Origin: Rhodospirillaceae bacterium
Lineage (GTDB): Bacteria; Pseudomonadota; Alphaproteobacteria; Dongiales; Dongiaceae
Assembly: GCA_008012315.1 (NCBI GenBank)
Contig: SSEL01000006.1
Coordinates: 124,001-188,000, forward strand
Direction: 5' to 3'
Length of the DNA stretch: 64,000 bases
The position numbers were made by a program, and so were the translations under genes. Below, in pieces: positions 16,684 through 25,344 of this stretch. Each line of letters begins with the position of its first letter. Position 1 is the first letter of the stretch. The notes below the pieces were generated by a model, which was not told where the DNA came from, made no database searches, and was given only the letters and a program-made list of their open reading frames with translations.

Positions 16684-17718
16684 TTAACCGACCAGCGAGG
16701 CCACGCCGCCCTGGAGCCAGCGCTGTTTCTGATGACTGTCGGACGAGCGGGAATCGGAATCCGCCTCATCCGCCGTTGGCAAGCCAGCCAGCGTCATCAG
16801 CATGACGGGCGACAGCACGCCGCCCGGATTGGTCTGGCCGAAAACCGCGCGATTGCCGGCGAGAGCGCCGTGCCGGTCATCGCCGTCGCTGTTAAAGAGC
16901 TGCGCCAGCTGCGTGGCCGGGTTCTTGGTTTGCAACTGCGCCAGATTGCTGGCATCCATCGGCACATTCAGATCGCGGTAGGCCGCCATATCCGCATTTA
17001 TCTTCTTGCCGAAATTATTATAGACCTCGCTGAGCGATTTCGGCGTGCCGTCGGCCTTGTAGAAGACCTTGCTATTGGCATCGGCAGCCGAGGGGAAAAT
17101 ATCCGCCGCGGCCATCGACGGATCGCTTTTCATGTTGCGCAGGAACTTCAGCGCGCCCTGAACGCCGAGGAAATGCGCCAGATAAAGATCCGTGCCGGTC
17201 ACGTCGCGCCCCAGCTTCTTCTCCATCTTCGCCTGGTTGTCGGCGGCATGCTCGGCCGCCATCTGCGAGGAAAGCTGCGGATCGCGACGCAGATTCAGGA
17301 TTTCCTTCCGAACGGCCGGATCCTTGACGACCATACGACCGTCGCTATTGGTCTTGATCTGGGATGCCAGGTTGCCATAGCCGTATTCGGCGCCGTGATC
17401 CTTGAAAACCGACATCCAGGTCTGCTCGACGAACTGATAGAGCCCGTGCGCCGTGCTGGTCTTCGCCTTGGCATTGGGGTCGAAACTGCTTTCCCGCGCC
17501 GCCTGGGCCATCAGGAAGGAAAAATCGACGCCGGTCGACACGCTGGCCTGTTTGATCGAGGCGACCACATCCGGCTGGATGCCATAGGTATTGCTCGAAG
17601 CTGCGTTCCGACTGGCACGCTGTAAGCTGTGCGAGGCATGGGCGCTGTTATTGGCGATGGAGGTGCCCGTCAGCGAGGCCGGCCCCGCCATTAACGTCTG
17701 CAGCCATGCGGTATTCAT
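16684..17718 (-). CDS. Lytic transglycosylase (SLT domain)
   Basis: 344 residues. The SLT fold starts near residue 50, with the catalytic glutamate in MAQAARESSFDPNAKAKTSTAHGLYQF (Glu76; ARESSFDP). Further typical segments are TDLYLAHFLGVQGALKFL and the Ala-rich helices before it. It cleaves the glycan backbone of peptidoglycan, producing anhydro-muropeptides. No signal peptide is evident, which is common in flagellar-type or locally exported members. The ATG at 17718 has a GGGGGGA site upstream. The C-terminal 80 residues are low complexity (SDSRSSDSHQKQ) and not recognised. Confidence 0.82.
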   Translation of the reverse strand: MNTAWLQTLMAGPASLTGTSIANNSAHASHSLQRASRNAASSNTYGIQPDVVASIKQASVSTGVDFSFLMAQAARESSFDPNAKAKTSTAHGLYQFVEQTWMSVFKDHGAEYGYGNLASQIKTNSDGRMVVKDPAVRKEILNLRRDPQLSSQMAAEHAADNQAKMEKKLGRDVTGTDLYLAHFLGVQGALKFLRNMKSDPSMAAADIFPSAADANSKVFYKADGTPKSLSEVYNNFGKKINADMAAYRDLNVPMDASNLAQLQTKNPATQLAQLFNSDGDDRHGALAGNRAVFGQTNPGGVLSPVMLMTLAGLPTADEADSDSRSSDSHQKQRWLQGGVASLVG

Positions 17719-18113
17719 GACGCATCCCCCCGGTATGACGCATCCCACCGGTCGTCCGGGCCCCGGCCAGCCGGAGGCCGGGATGGGAAAAGCGCCATCG
17801 GCCGGCAAAGTTCATACGGCCAGGATGTCTCCTGGCCGGCAAAAACTGCCGCGCTCATCGGGCTTGATCCCTTAGCTTCCGGCCAAAGCCGCATTTCGGG
17901 CACCTTCATTGCTCATCTTCATGAGGAGATAAAGCAAAGAGCGTGCCAGCTTCGAAAATGATCGGGCGACATGCGGGTTTCACGGCCGTATCGAGCGGCG
18001 GCGAGGCGACTTCAAGCCCTGGCGGGAGAATGTGAAAGGCGGCGGCCCCCATCGTGGCCGCCGCCCTCATGATTCCGGCAAACAATGATGTTTGGCGTTT
18101 CCTTACCGGTCTT
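17719..18113. other. Intergenic region, 395 bases
   Basis: It lies between the transglycosylase and the small lipoprotein, both on the minus strand. It holds a terminator-like hairpin (separate entry) and, near the transglycosylase start, an imperfect duplication of the block ATGACGCATCCC (about 17717-17747). I see no convincing gene; open frames here have no family resemblance or good ribosome sites. Confidence 0.4.
18038..18065 (-). terminator. Hairpin terminator after the small lipoprotein gene
   Basis: A perfect 10-bp GC stem (18038-18047 with 18056-18065) with an 8-base loop lies 48 bases past the lipoprotein stop. On the minus strand it is followed by TTTCACATTCTC, a weak U-rich tail. 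A modest intrinsic terminator is likely. Confidence 0.5.
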
Positions 18114-18284
18114 TTACTTACCAGCCCAGGGGCCTGCAACCGGGTGCAGGTCCTTGGTGCAGTATTGCGGATTGGAAATCTTTCCGTTCCCGCTGCAGTT
18201 GGTATCGAAAAGCCGGCTGTCGGCACAGGCGCCCAATAGCAGAAGACCGCCAAGGACCGCCAAGTTGATCAAGGTTTTATGCAT
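18114..18284 (-). CDS. Small lipoprotein of unknown function
   Basis: 56 residues. MHKTLINLAVLGGLLLLGAC is a full lipoprotein signal with Cys20 as the lipidated residue. The mature part of about 36 residues has two cysteines (NCSGNGK, QYCTKD) that could form a disulfide. AGGGG lies about nine bases before the ATG. No family is recognised. It is bracketed by its own hairpin downstream and probably forms a single-gene transcript. Confidence 0.65.
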   Translation of the reverse strand: MHKTLINLAVLGGLLLLGACADSRLFDTNCSGNGKISNPQYCTKDLHPVAGPWAGK

Positions 18285-18506
18285 CGGAATTCCCCTCTCA
18301 CATGAGTGACCCAACACACCCCTAACGCCGGATTATAGGGTCACTCTCCCTGCAACTGGCAATAGTTTTGCTCCCGCCGCCGATAAGGTCTATGAAAGGT
18401 GTGGGAGTGTGCCAAGCCTTTGTATTCCGCCGAAACAACGCTTTTCGGCGTAGATCGGAAAGGACATAATCCCGCCCTTTGTAACCAAAAAGTGAATGAG
18501 GTTTGC

Positions 18507-18857
18507 ATGTCGATCAAGCGTCTCGGTGACCCGACCCTTATTGCTGATGCCGTCATCCACGGCGACACAGTCTATCTCGCCGGCACTGTCGCCGAAGAAC
18601 CGGTTTCGTCCTCGGTCTATGAGCAGACAAAAAATGTCCTGAAGCAGATCGATGCGGTCCTGGCCGAAGCCGGTTCGGACAAGACCAAGCTTTTGCGCAC
18701 GCAGATCTTCCTGTCCGACATTTCGACCTTCGCCGAGATGAACAAGGCCTGGGGCGAATGGGTCCCGAAGGGCCAGGCGCCGGCCCGCGCCACGGTGGAA
18801 TCGAAACTCGCCGATCCGAAGTGGAAAGTCGAAATCGTCGTGACGGCGGCGCGTTGA
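18507..18857 (+). CDS. RidA family protein
   Basis: 116 residues of the YjgF/YER057c/RidA fold, with the KTKLLRTQIFLSDISTFAEMN helix-strand region and the key arginine in APARATVES. RidA proteins hydrolyse reactive enamine/imine intermediates made by PLP enzymes. The sequence, with SIKRLGDPTLIADAVIHGDTVYLAGTV at the start, is closest to the small YoaB-like branch. I start at 18507, where GAGG precedes the ATG by seven bases. A strong terminator follows. Confidence 0.87.
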   Translation: MSIKRLGDPTLIADAVIHGDTVYLAGTVAEEPVSSSVYEQTKNVLKQIDAVLAEAGSDKTKLLRTQIFLSDISTFAEMNKAWGEWVPKGQAPARATVESKLADPKWKVEIVVTAAR

Positions 18858-18902
18858 TTGCCTGGCAGATAATCGCACTGTCCGGCCGATAGAAGCCGCG
18901 TT

Positions 18903-18938
18903 AAACAGGCGCCATCCGATATCGGATGGCGCCTGTTT
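18903..18938 (+). terminator. Perfect palindromic bidirectional terminator between RidA and MobA genes
   Basis: 18903-18920 is an exact reverse complement of 18921-18938, giving an 18-bp stem with essentially no loop (biologically about 16 bp with a 4-base loop). It is flanked by A-runs on the left and TTTTA on the right. It lies between the convergent RidA and mobA genes and can terminate both. Confidence 0.85.
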
Positions 18939-18953
18939 TATTGGTCACCGGTT

Positions 18954-19598
18954 CTATTGCTCACTGGCCAGTCGGCCGGCGGCGATCAGCCGTTCCGCCA
19001 GGACCAGATCCGCCGGTGTGTTCACGTTGAAGAACGGATCGCACGGCGTGGTCTCAAAATTGACGATGATCGACTTGCAGCGTGCGGTCCAGTCCCCGAC
19101 CTTTCTCAGCCCCTCTTCCACCAGGGCGGCGCGCAATCTCCGGCGCAAATCGACCCGCCAGAGGCCGACAACCGGATGCACCCGGCCGGCACTGCCGGCC
19201 AGCACGGCTTCGATTGTCTCATCCGATATCGGTTCGGCGAGCCTGGCGACCAAGTCTGGCGGCAAAAAGGGACAATCCGTCGGCGCCGTCAGGACCCAGC
19301 GGCAAGCGGGATAGTGCTCGGCCGCCCATTCCATACCGGTCAGCAGGCCGGCCAGCGGCCCCGGAAAGCCGTCGATGTCGTCGCTGACGACCGGAACGCC
19401 CAAGGCATCGAACCGCGACGGATCGCCATTGGCATTCAAGACGAGGCCATCCAGCTGCGAGGCCAGGCACTCGACGGTGCGTTCCAGGATCGACCGGCCA
19501 CCCACCTGCAAGAGCCCTTTATCGCCCCCGCCCATACGGCGCGCCAGGCCGCCCGCCAGCAAAATCCCGATACCGGGTCGCAACTCATTGATCTGCAT
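18954..19598 (-). CDS. mobA: Molybdenum cofactor guanylyltransferase
   Basis: 214 residues of the MobA nucleotidyltransferase family. The nucleotide-binding start is [19 protein letters not shown], followed by [17 protein letters not shown] and the metal/GTP segment [10 protein letters not shown], ending with [10 protein letters not shown]. It joins GMP to molybdopterin to make the guanine dinucleotide cofactor used by DMSO-reductase-type enzymes such as the oxidoreductase at 31420-33459. It is divergent from moaA across 93 bases, so both cofactor genes share a control region. Confidence 0.93.
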   Translation of the reverse strand: MQINELRPGIGILLAGGLARRMGGGDKGLLQVGGRSILERTVECLASQLDGLVLNANGDPSRFDALGVPVVSDDIDGFPGPLAGLLTGMEWAAEHYPACRWVLTAPTDCPFLPPDLVARLAEPISDETIEAVLAGSAGRVHPVVGLWRVDLRRRLRAALVEEGLRKVGDWTARCKSIIVNFETTPCDPFFNVNTPADLVLAERLIAAGRLASEQ

Positions 19599-19691
19599 GA
19601 TTCTTCCTATAAAGCTGGCAACGCCATCCCGGCGCAGATGGATGTCGTTTTGGGGAAGAAATCTGTGCCGGAACTACTTATATTGAGAGAC

Positions 19692-20684
19692 ATGATAGAC
19701 CCATTCGGCCGTACTATTTCCTATTTGCGGGTTTCCGTCACGGACCGCTGCGACTTCCGCTGCATCTATTGCATGGCGGAAGACATGACATTCCTGCCCA
19801 AGGCGGAAGTCCTGACCTTGGAAGAACTGGACCGCCTGTGCAGCACCTTTGTCGGCCTCGGCGTGCGCAAATTGCGCCTGACGGGCGGGGAGCCGCTGGT
19901 TCGCAAGAATATCATGGAATTGATTCGCAGCCTGTCAGGACATCTGAAGAGCGGCGCCTTGGATGAATTGACCCTTACCACCAATGGCAGCCAATTGGCC
20001 AAATACGCCGATGACCTTGCCCGTTGCGGGGTAAAGCGCCTCAATGTCTCCATCGATACGCTGGATCCGGAGAAATTCACCGCCATCACGCGCTGGGGGA
20101 AATTGCCCGTCGTGCTGGATGGATTGCGCGCTGCCAAGCAGGCCGGGCTGAAGGTGAAGATCAATACCGTCGCGCTGAAGGGCGTCAATGACGAAGAGAT
20201 CTTCGATCTGGTCGATTGGGCCGGCCGCGAGGGGCACGACATCACCTTCATCGAGGTGATGCCGATGGGCGATATCGGTGGCGAAAACCGGCTGGATCAG
20301 TTTTTCCCCATCTCGATGCTGCGCGCCAAGCTGCAGCAGCGCTGGACCTTGACGGAAACGGCGGAACGCACCGGAGGTCCCGCCCGCTATGTCCGCGTGG
20401 AAGAAACCGGACAGCGGGTCGGCTTCATCACCCCGCTCACCCATAACTTTTGCGAAAGCTGCAACCGTGTGCGGCTGACCTGCACCGGGACGCTCTATAT
20501 GTGCCTCGGCCAGGACGATGCCGCCGATCTGCGCACGCCGCTGCGGCAAAGCGAGAGCGATGCGATGCTGATCGAGGCGATCCGTGAAGCGATCACCCGG
20601 AAACCGAAGGGCCATGACTTCATCATCGATCGGCGGCACCAGGGGCCGGCCGTTTCCCGTCATATGAGCGTGACCGGCGGATAA
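19692..20684 (+). CDS. moaA: GTP 3',8-cyclase (molybdenum cofactor biosynthesis)
   Basis: 330 residues of radical-SAM enzyme. The N-terminal cluster motif is CDFRCIYC (CxxxCxxC) and the second cluster site is [13 protein letters not shown] (CxxCx13C). The chain ends in Gly-Gly, which MoaA needs for activity. It starts molybdopterin synthesis by cyclising GTP. I chose the ATG at 19692 ([20 protein letters not shown]), which matches the family's N-terminus; in-frame ATGs farther upstream, such as 19639, are less likely. Confidence 0.94.
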   Translation: MIDPFGRTISYLRVSVTDRCDFRCIYCMAEDMTFLPKAEVLTLEELDRLCSTFVGLGVRKLRLTGGEPLVRKNIMELIRSLSGHLKSGALDELTLTTNGSQLAKYADDLARCGVKRLNVSIDTLDPEKFTAITRWGKLPVVLDGLRAAKQAGLKVKINTVALKGVNDEEIFDLVDWAGREGHDITFIEVMPMGDIGGENRLDQFFPISMLRAKLQQRWTLTETAERTGGPARYVRVEETGQRVGFITPLTHNFCESCNRVRLTCTGTLYMCLGQDDAADLRTPLRQSESDAMLIEAIREAITRKPKGHDFIIDRRHQGPAVSRHMSVTGG

Positions 20685-20722
20685 TCAGCCGCGGCGCTTC
20701 TTTCCCGCGTCAGGACCTTGCC

Positions 20723-21019
20723 ATGATTCGCCACATCGTCATGTGGAGACTGAAGGATACACCCAACAAGGCCGGCAATGCGGTCCGCATCAAGCAATTG
20801 CTGGAAGGCTTGCGGGGCCGTATTCCCGGCTTGCTGAAAATCGAGGTCGGCATCGATTTCAGCCGGAGCGAGACATCGGCCGATGTCGTACTGATTTCCG
20901 AATTCACCGATGCCGATGCCTTGGAAAGCTATCAGCGCCATCCGCTACACGCGGCCATGAAACCGGAAATCGGCGCCATGACTGCCGAGCGGCGTGTCGT
21001 CGATCATGACATCGATTGA
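20723..21019 (+). CDS. Dabb (stress-responsive A/B barrel) protein
   Basis: 98 residues matching the dimeric alpha/beta barrel (Dabb) domain: MIRHIVMWRLKD start, central helix LLEGLRGRIPGLLKIEVGID, and SYQRHPLHAAMKP near the end. Members are small cytosolic dimers; some act as cyclases or ligand binders, most are uncharacterised. It follows moaA by 38 bases and may be co-transcribed, with no known link to molybdopterin. Confidence 0.85.
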   Translation: MIRHIVMWRLKDTPNKAGNAVRIKQLLEGLRGRIPGLLKIEVGIDFSRSETSADVVLISEFTDADALESYQRHPLHAAMKPEIGAMTAERRVVDHDID

Positions 21020-21110
21020 CCGGACAGAAGCGGCAGCAAGATTCGGAGCGTATCGGAACCGCCAGTCTCCATATTGAGTTGATATCGATCGACTATACCG
21101 GAGTCTCGCG

Positions 21111-21884
21111 ATGCGGCTTGAAACCATGCCGAAACGGGTGACAGATCGCCACGCTTCGCCTCTCGACGGTGCAACGGCGCATCTCTCGCAACGATTGGCT
21201 GGCTGCGATTGGCAACAGTTGGAAGGCGACCTGAACCGTTTCGGCTGTGCGACCATTGAAGCGCTGCTGCCACCAGGCGTCTGTCAGGCATTGCGGCAGC
21301 TCTATCCCGATGACGCGCTTTTTCGCAGCCGGATACAAATGGGGCGCCATGGCTTCGGCAAGGGTGAATATAAATACTTCGACTATCCCCTCCCCTCGGC
21401 CGTCGCGACGCTGAGAGAGGAGGCCTATCCCCATCTGGCACCGATCGCCAATCGCTGGCAGGCGGCGATGCGGTTGGATAGGCGCTTTCCTGCCGATCAT
21501 GCAGCCTTCCTCAAAAGCTGCCATGCTGCCGGACAGAAACGCCCGACGCCGTTGCTGCTGCAATATGAGGCCGGCGACTATAACTGCCTGCACCAGGACG
21601 TCTATGGCGAGCTGGTATTTCCGTTACAAATCGCTGTCCTGCTTTCGACGCCGGGAAAGGATTTCACCGGCGGTGATTTCGTCCTGACGGAGCAGCGGCC
21701 ACGGATGCAGTCGCGTGCGGAGGTTGTGCCCTTGCGCCAAGGAGATGAGGTTGTTTTCGCCGTGCGTGATCGTCCCGCGCAAGGGACCAAGGGAACCTAT
21801 CGGGTTCAGATGCGGCATGGCATCAGCCGATTGCGCAGCGGCCATCGCCATACCCTCGGCATCATCTTCCATGATGCCGCGTAA
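21111..21884 (+). CDS. 2-oxoglutarate/Fe(II) oxygenase
   Basis: 257 residues with a prolyl-4-hydroxylase-like double-stranded beta helix. The iron pair is in NCLHQDVYG (HxD), the strand LQIAVLLSTPGKDFTGGDFVL follows, and the distal His is in MRHGISRLRSGHRHTLGIIFHDA, whose Arg would hold 2-oxoglutarate. The substrate is unknown. It overlaps the alkB start by 14 bases, so the two are probably translated together and may serve the same repair response. GGAG lies nine bases before the ATG. Confidence 0.87.
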   Translation: MRLETMPKRVTDRHASPLDGATAHLSQRLAGCDWQQLEGDLNRFGCATIEALLPPGVCQALRQLYPDDALFRSRIQMGRHGFGKGEYKYFDYPLPSAVATLREEAYPHLAPIANRWQAAMRLDRRFPADHAAFLKSCHAAGQKRPTPLLLQYEAGDYNCLHQDVYGELVFPLQIAVLLSTPGKDFTGGDFVLTEQRPRMQSRAEVVPLRQGDEVVFAVRDRPAQGTKGTYRVQMRHGISRLRSGHRHTLGIIFHDAA

Positions 21885-22536
21885 CTCCCTGGCTACCGGT
21901 GATCTCTTCGCCGAATTGGATCAGGGCAACACGCCGTTGTCGGAAGGCGGCGTCATCCTTCGTGGCTTCGCCCTGCCCGAGGTCACCTCTTTGTTTGCGG
22001 AGATCAACGATATCGCGGCCCGGTCGCCCTTCCGTCACATGACCACGCCGGGCGGCTATCGCATGTCCGTTGCCATCACCAATTGTGGCGATTTTGGTTG
22101 GGTGTCAGATCGGCGCGGCTATCGCTACGACGCCATCGATCCGCAGACCGGCAAATCTTGGCCGGATATGCCACCATCCTTTCGCGCCCTTGCCCGGTGC
22201 GCGGCCGGCATTGCCGGCTTCGCGAATTTCAAGCCGACCTGCTGCCTCGTCAATCGCTACGAGCCCGGCGCGAAGCTTTCGTTGCATCAGGACAAGGATG
22301 AAACGGATTTCACCGCCCCCATTGTTTCCGTCTCGCTGGGGCTGCCGGCGACTTTCCTGTTCGGCGGCGCGCGGCGCAGTGACAAGGCCCGCCGTTTCAG
22401 GTTGAACAGCGGCGATGTCGCCGTCTGGGGTGGTGCCTCAAGGCTGTATTTTCACGGCGTCGACACGCTCGCCGACGGCACCGATCACCTAACCGGCCGC
22501 CACCGGTTCAACCTGACTTTCCGTAAGGTGAGATAG
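21871..22536 (+). CDS. alkB: Alpha-ketoglutarate-dependent DNA dealkylase AlkB
   Basis: 221 residues, about the length of E. coli AlkB. Iron ligands are His139 and Asp141 (LHQDKDE) and His195 (YFHGVD). The 2-oxoglutarate residues are Asn128/Tyr130 (NRYEPG) and Arg212/Arg218 (HRFNLTFR). It removes methyl lesions such as 1-methyladenine and 3-methylcytosine from DNA by oxidation. The start lies inside the upstream oxygenase gene (ATG at 21871 or 21874), indicating coupling. No ada gene is adjacent. Confidence 0.93.
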   Translation: MMPRNSLATGDLFAELDQGNTPLSEGGVILRGFALPEVTSLFAEINDIAARSPFRHMTTPGGYRMSVAITNCGDFGWVSDRRGYRYDAIDPQTGKSWPDMPPSFRALARCAAGIAGFANFKPTCCLVNRYEPGAKLSLHQDKDETDFTAPIVSVSLGLPATFLFGGARRSDKARRFRLNSGDVAVWGGASRLYFHGVDTLADGTDHLTGRHRFNLTFRKVR

Positions 22537-22538
22537 GC

Positions 22539-23150
22539 TCAATCGATGACGATCTGATGGGCGAAGGCCTTGCCGTCGGTCAAGATGATCTGACGATAGC
22601 CCAGGAGCTTCATCAAATCGAAAAAATTTGCTTCTTCCGGATGCGTGGCCTGCTGAAAAAAGCTCGTCGACCGAGCAACCGACGTCAGCGTCGCCAGCAA
22701 AGCGCGGGCGCGATAGAGCGTGTCCAATTGCCCATCCACCAGCCCCACGATGATCAGCTTGTCCGACTGGCTGCCCTTGGCTAAGATGGCGTAATAAGGC
22801 GCATATTGCCCGCCCAGCAGTTGCTTCGTCAGGCCGATGATGAAAGCCTGACGCCGAAGCTTGTTGCTGTCCGGCAGAGTCGGCGCGGGCGAGGTGTAAT
22901 GCTCTGTGGTTTTCGGCTGCGGATAATAATATCCCGCATAGCGATCGGTCTGGCCGTCGTTATCGCCGGCTTCATCGGATGGCTCCGGCGGCAAGGGTTC
23001 GGGCGGTATCAGGGAAATAGTTTCTGCCGGATTGGCATCCTGGGTTCCGCTCCCGGTCGATTGCGCCTGTGCCGAGGTGGGATTACCGGCCAGCATGATC
23101 AGGAGGACGACCGCCGGCAAGGCCGCAATCCCTCCAAGGAACCTAGTCAT
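22539..23150 (-). CDS. Conserved secreted protein of alphaproteobacteria (unknown function)
   Basis: 203 residues. A signal peptide ([22 protein letters not shown]) is followed by a Pro-rich linker and a conserved domain with [53 protein letters not shown] and [18 protein letters not shown]. Proteins of this kind are widespread in Rhodospirillales and are often mis-named as molybdopterin guanylyltransferases; no such motif is present. It converges on alkB with two bases between them. The longer start at 23177 lacks a good signal-peptide layout. Confidence 0.72.
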   Translation of the reverse strand: MTRFLGGIAALPAVVLLIMLAGNPTSAQAQSTGSGTQDANPAETISLIPPEPLPPEPSDEAGDNDGQTDRYAGYYYPQPKTTEHYTSPAPTLPDSNKLRRQAFIIGLTKQLLGGQYAPYYAILAKGSQSDKLIIVGLVDGQLDTLYRARALLATLTSVARSTSFFQQATHPEEANFFDLMKLLGYRQIILTDGKAFAHQIVID

Positions 23151-23303
23151 TCCATGTCTCTCCCAGAAACCCAACATACATCATCCCGGAATCGCAACGA
23201 TTCGCCGGCTAGACTGTGGTCGGTCGCGGCCCATTTGGCAAGTGGCAGACGAGGTCGCTATACTCCGGCGAACGGAATTTCCGGCATGGAGACTGGAGAG
23301 ATC

Positions 23304-24086
23304 ATGGAAGGTAGCGACCGGTCGCAAGGCGCCATTGCATTCGTGGCGTCGGAAACCGCTGATGCCCAGGCGGCTCAAGCCAGTTTGATCGCCCGCTACG
23401 GCCAAGGCGATCCGGCCAAGTCGGATGTCATCGTCGTCCTGGGCGGCGACGGCACCATGTTGCGGACCCTCCACCGGACCATCGATCACCGCGTCCAGCT
23501 TTTCGGCATGAATTGCGGCACCGTCGGCTTCCTGATGAATCGTTTCGATATCGAGAATTTGCCGGAACGCATCGCCAAGGCGCGCCAGTCGATCCTGCAT
23601 CCCCTGCAGATGCGAGCAACCTGTCAGGACGGGACGGAGCACCTGGCCCTGGCGATCAATGAAGTCTATCTCTCGCGCGAAACCGCCCAAGCAGCACGCA
23701 TCAGCATCAGCATCGACGGTGTCGAGCGTCTTCCCGAACTGGTTTGTGACGGAATCATGGTGGCAACACCGGCTGGCAGCACGGCCTATAACCTTTCCGC
23801 CCATGGCCCGATCCTGCCGATCGGCTCCGGCGTCCTGGCCCTGACGCCAATCAGCGCCTTCCGCCCCCGGCGCTGGCGCGGCGCCATCCTGCCGCATCGT
23901 GCCGTGGTGCATTTCACCATCCGCGATGGCGATAAACGGCCGGTCAGCGCGACTGCCGATTTCAATGAGATCCGCGATATTTCCCAAGTGACGGTCAGTG
24001 AAGATCGCAGCATTCGCCTGACTTTGCTTTTCGACCCGGAGCATCATCTGGAGGAACGCATTCTGCAGGAGCAGTTTCAGGCGTGA
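23304..24086 (+). CDS. nadK: NAD kinase
   Basis: 260 residues with the diagnostic GGDGT (47-51) in [12 protein letters not shown] and the NE motif in [10 protein letters not shown]. The second glycine-rich site is [22 protein letters not shown]. It phosphorylates NAD to NADP in the cytosol. The length is typical of short alphaproteobacterial NAD kinases. GGAG lies about nine bases before the ATG at 23304. It is divergent from the secreted-protein gene, with 153 bases between. Confidence 0.93.
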   Translation: MEGSDRSQGAIAFVASETADAQAAQASLIARYGQGDPAKSDVIVVLGGDGTMLRTLHRTIDHRVQLFGMNCGTVGFLMNRFDIENLPERIAKARQSILHPLQMRATCQDGTEHLALAINEVYLSRETAQAARISISIDGVERLPELVCDGIMVATPAGSTAYNLSAHGPILPIGSGVLALTPISAFRPRRWRGAILPHRAVVHFTIRDGDKRPVSATADFNEIRDISQVTVSEDRSIRLTLLFDPEHHLEERILQEQFQA

Positions 24087-24244
24087 GCGCATCGTCGCTG
24101 GAACAGGGTGCGGCTCTCTGGGCGACTACACCCTGCCCCTCCCCCAATGCACGCCGCTTAGTGAATGAGCGTCTCAAATCTGTCGTAGTTACGCGCGGAT
24201 ATCTGTGACGCCGGTCACCATCGTCGCCATCAACGCGGCGAAAT

Positions 24245-25129
24245 TCACTTTGCCAACCGATCCGAGACATAAGCGGCGACGGCGGCAATGAACCGATCGA
24301 TATCGCCCTGAAGCCGATCGAAGCCATTCGTTTTAACGATCCGGTCTTCATCCATGTACAGGCCGCGATTGACCTCGATCTGCAGCGAATGACGCTGTAT
24401 CGCCGGGCGGCCGATCCGCATCACCAGCTCAGCGCCCTTGAAGGGATCGTTCAGCGTAACCTTATAGCCCATTCCCCGTAACGTGCCTGCCACCATGTCG
24501 GTGAAAGCCGGTTCGCAGGACGTGCCGTCACGATCGCCAAGCACGAAATCGGCGCGCGGGATCCGCTGGCCGCGATGCCGGCCCATGGAGCGCATCGAAT
24601 GGCAATTAATGTGCCAGACGGCGCCGAATTCGGTCCTCGCTTTTTCGGCCAGGGCCTCCAGTTCCTGCAGATAGGGGCGATGAAACCGATCGATCCGCGA
24701 CCGGACTTCGGCGATGGTGAGAGGGCGGTCGTAGATTTCGACATTGCCCTTGATCAGCCGGCGTATCAGGCCGAGGCCCATTTCCGCTTTCTCGCTCTGA
24801 ATGACCGGATTTGGCCAATCCTCTTCCATGATGGTCAGATCGATTTCGTCTTCATGCCGGTTGGGGTCGACATAGGATCGGGGGAACAAGGCTTTCAGAA
24901 AGACAGCGCCATGCAAGGGTGCTGTCTCATAGAGATCATCGACGAAAGCATCTTCGGCACGCCGCAACATGTCACGCGGCGGGATGTGGTTGAAGTCCTG
25001 GGGATAGGCATGGCCGCTATGAGGTGAATCGAAAATCAGCGGCAATTGCAAATCCGGCATTGCCGGCTCGTACCGGGCGAGGACGCCGTCAATATGGTGC
25101 GTGCGGCTGACTTGCGGCGGCAGGGGCAT
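24245..25129 (-). CDS. N-formylglutamate amidohydrolase family protein
   Basis: 294 residues of the N-formylglutamate amidohydrolase/HutG fold. Conserved metal and substrate segments are IFDSPHSGHAYP, YVDPNRHEDEIDL, WHINCHSMRSMG and LQIEVNRGLYMDE. Family members hydrolyse N-formylglutamate to formate and glutamate at the end of histidine breakdown. No other hut genes are nearby, so a different N-acyl amino acid cannot be ruled out. GAGG sits nine bases before the ATG. Confidence 0.9.
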   Translation of the reverse strand: MPLPPQVSRTHHIDGVLARYEPAMPDLQLPLIFDSPHSGHAYPQDFNHIPPRDMLRRAEDAFVDDLYETAPLHGAVFLKALFPRSYVDPNRHEDEIDLTIMEEDWPNPVIQSEKAEMGLGLIRRLIKGNVEIYDRPLTIAEVRSRIDRFHRPYLQELEALAEKARTEFGAVWHINCHSMRSMGRHRGQRIPRADFVLGDRDGTSCEPAFTDMVAGTLRGMGYKVTLNDPFKGAELVMRIGRPAIQRHSLQIEVNRGLYMDEDRIVKTNGFDRLQGDIDRFIAAVAAYVSDRLAK

Positions 25130-25226
25130 GCTCAGCCCCCTCGCTTCCTGGTCTGTCGCGGTGAAAAATCATGCTTCGGCAATTGCATATCCGTTCAGCT
25201 TGCCATCAACCGATAAAGGGTTATTG

Positions 25227-25248
25227 TTGCAATTATCATTATCGTCAA
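25227..25248. promoter_or_regulatory. Fur-box-like site between the amidohydrolase and argE genes
   Basis: The AT-rich site contains ATTATCATTATC, which on the other strand is two head-to-tail GATAAT hexamers, the unit of the classical Fur box. It is flanked symmetrically by TTG and CAA. It lies 97 bases from each of the two divergent genes in otherwise GC-rich DNA. Iron control of either gene would be unexpected, so binding is only a suggestion. Confidence 0.4.
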
Positions 25249-25344
25249 CAAGAACCGCCCAAATCGGCTCCCGCTCGCCTGACTCCCACATCAGGCCGGA
25301 TCGGATGAGGTCAAGAGCCGCGGGGCCGAACGGACAATAGGATC

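Noticed and set aside
18957-19691. Very long N-terminal extension of the moaA frame
   Set aside because: It is antisense to mobA; the MoaA family begins near [11 protein letters not shown].
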